DNA from: JAIOQJ01 sp963718635
GTDB lineage: Bacteria; Planctomycetota; Planctomycetia; Gemmatales; Gemmataceae
Assembly: GCA_963718635.1 (NCBI GenBank)
Contig: OY970367.1
Location: forward strand, 2,666,001-2,730,000
DNA: 64,000 nucleotides
Direction: 5' to 3'
Shown: positions 63,093 through 64,000 of the stretch, one piece after another
How positions within the stretch are numbered: position 1 is the first letter of the stretch
Layout: every line of letters starts with the position of its first letter
Translations under genes and position numbers: made by a program
Notes under the pieces: generated by a model
Database searches by the model: none
The model's input: the letters and a program-made list of their open reading frames with translations, nothing else
Told to the model about the DNA's origin: nothing

Positions 63093-64000
63093 CTAGAACT
63101 GCTGCAAAAAACGAAGATCGTTCTTCCAGAATTCGCGGATGTCGTCGATCGCGTATTTCAGCATGGTGATGCGTTGCGGCCCCATGCCGAAGGCAAAGCC
63201 GCTCACTTCCGCAGGATCGTAGCCGCCATTGCGCAACACGGTGGGATGAATCATCCCCGCGCCCATGATTTCGAGCCAGCCAGTGCCTTTAGTTAGACGG
63301 TCGGCATTGGGGTCTTCCTTGGGCCAATCAATGTCAACCTCGATCGATGGTTCGGTGAACGGGAAATAGCTGGAGCGGATACGGATCTGGCGTTCGTCGC
63401 CGAACAGTCGGCGGGCAAAAGCGGTGATCGTGCCTTTCAAGTCGGCCATGGTGACATTTGGGCCGATCACCAGACCTTCGACCTGCTGAAATTGAATTTC
63501 ACTGCGTGTTGTGATTGCCTCATACCGATAGCACATGCCAGGCAATACGGCCCGGATGGGCTGCGGACAGAACTCACGCATCACATGAATCTGGCCCGGC
63601 GAAGTATGCGTGCGCAGAAGCGTGCCGGGCGTGGTGGTGTGGAAGGTATCCCACATATCGCGAGCAGGGTGATGCGGCGGCATATTGAGATATTCGAAGT
63701 TGTTCAGATCGTCTTCCACCTCGCGCGTCCGGTAGATCTGGAAGCCCATGTCGGAGAAGATGCTGTAGATCTCCCGCATGATTTTCGTGGCCACATGCAG
63801 GCGGCCGCGCGTGATAGGCCTTGCGGGAAGCGAAACGTCGAGCGGGCTCTCGTTCAAGCTAGCCAGCAACGCCGTTTCTTTGGCTTTGGCGATCGTCTCA
63901 TCGAAGGCGGCGGTGAGCGCCTGCTTGACGCGGTTGGCCTCCTGGCCGAAGGCTTTGCGCTCGGCTGCGGGAAGCGTGCCGATCTTTTTCAGCGCGGCGG
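63093..64000 (-). CDS. pheS: Phenylalanine-tRNA ligase alpha subunit, 5' partial
   Basis: Class II synthetase subunit that charges tRNA-Phe. Visible: a coiled-coil end (LKKIGTLPAAERKAFGQEANRVKQAL), ITRGRLHVATKIMREIYSIFSDMGF, PPHHPARDMWDTFHT (motif 2 region), RTHTSPGQIHVMREF, QFQQVEGLVIG, and the motif 3 stretch EVSGFAFGMGPQRITMLKYAIDDIREFW. The gene runs off the window at 64000, so the start and the first part of the coiled coil are missing. The stop is at 63093-63095. Upstream partner genes lie outside. Confidence 0.96.
   Translation of the reverse strand, partial: AALKKIGTLPAAERKAFGQEANRVKQALTAAFDETIAKAKETALLASLNESPLDVSLPARPITRGRLHVATKIMREIYSIFSDMGFQIYRTREVEDDLNNFEYLNMPPHHPARDMWDTFHTTTPGTLLRTHTSPGQIHVMREFCPQPIRAVLPGMCYRYEAITTRSEIQFQQVEGLVIGPNVTMADLKGTITAFARRLFGDERQIRIRSSYFPFTEPSIEVDIDWPKEDPNADRLTKGTGWLEIMGAGMIHPTVLRNGGYDPAEVSGFAFGMGPQRITMLKYAIDDIREFWKNDLRFLQQF

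Overview
The window reads as part of a planctomycete chromosome, most likely from the Gemmata/Gemmataceae side. This is inferred from gene content, not from a database search. The signs are a secreted sulfatase, a CxxCH protein fused to leucine-rich repeats, a double zinc-ribbon/TPR membrane protein, a BBP2-type porin, a PIN/TRAM membrane protein, many charged K/E/D-rich tails on exported proteins, and intergenic regions full of dispersed palindromic repeats. No rRNA, tRNA, CRISPR array or complete insertion sequence was found.

Layout. 1-2205: end of a secreted RTX/GlcG-like protein. 2240-3424: O-acyltransferase. 3568-12665: nitrogen-assimilation block (type III glutamine synthetase, PII, an enlarged ammonium transporter, a divergent porin, and type I glutamine synthetase). 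12829-28798: mixed chromosomal genes (zinc-ribbon/TPR protein, ester cyclase-like, cytochrome c/LRR protein, sulfatase, TMEM175-like channel, HIT protein, dGTPase-like, PIN/TRAM protein, TPR protein, CDF transporter, DUF58 plus BatD-like pair, DNA ligase D). 28879-41476: minus-strand surface-polysaccharide locus with six glycosyltransferases, an O-antigen-type polymerase, a sugar-nucleotide epimerase, an acyltransferase, and a broken NusG/RfaH-like antiterminator gene followed by an ops-like GGCGGTA site. 41579-44098: diadenylate cyclase and a cysteine synthase with a CBS-domain tail. 44208-57147: a possible chaperone system (a giant TPR protein with a Cys-less C39-like domain, a small helical partner, HscC-like Hsp70, a membrane protein, and a J-like protein whose HPD is KPE). 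It is interrupted by a candidate multi-hairpin small RNA and by a DUF4926/DUF6883 pair lying between 110-bp direct repeats. 57150-64000: thioredoxin-like proteins, MutY, an FHA protein, a solute-binding lipoprotein and the 3' part of pheS.

About 25 positions require a single-base frame change inside otherwise well-conserved genes (for example glnA, the Hsp70 gene, the cysteine synthase gene and seven in the giant TPR gene). This density suggests uncorrected indels in the assembly more than mass gene decay, so I annotate these as single genes and give the break positions. All function calls rest on motifs and family knowledge; no similarity search was run.
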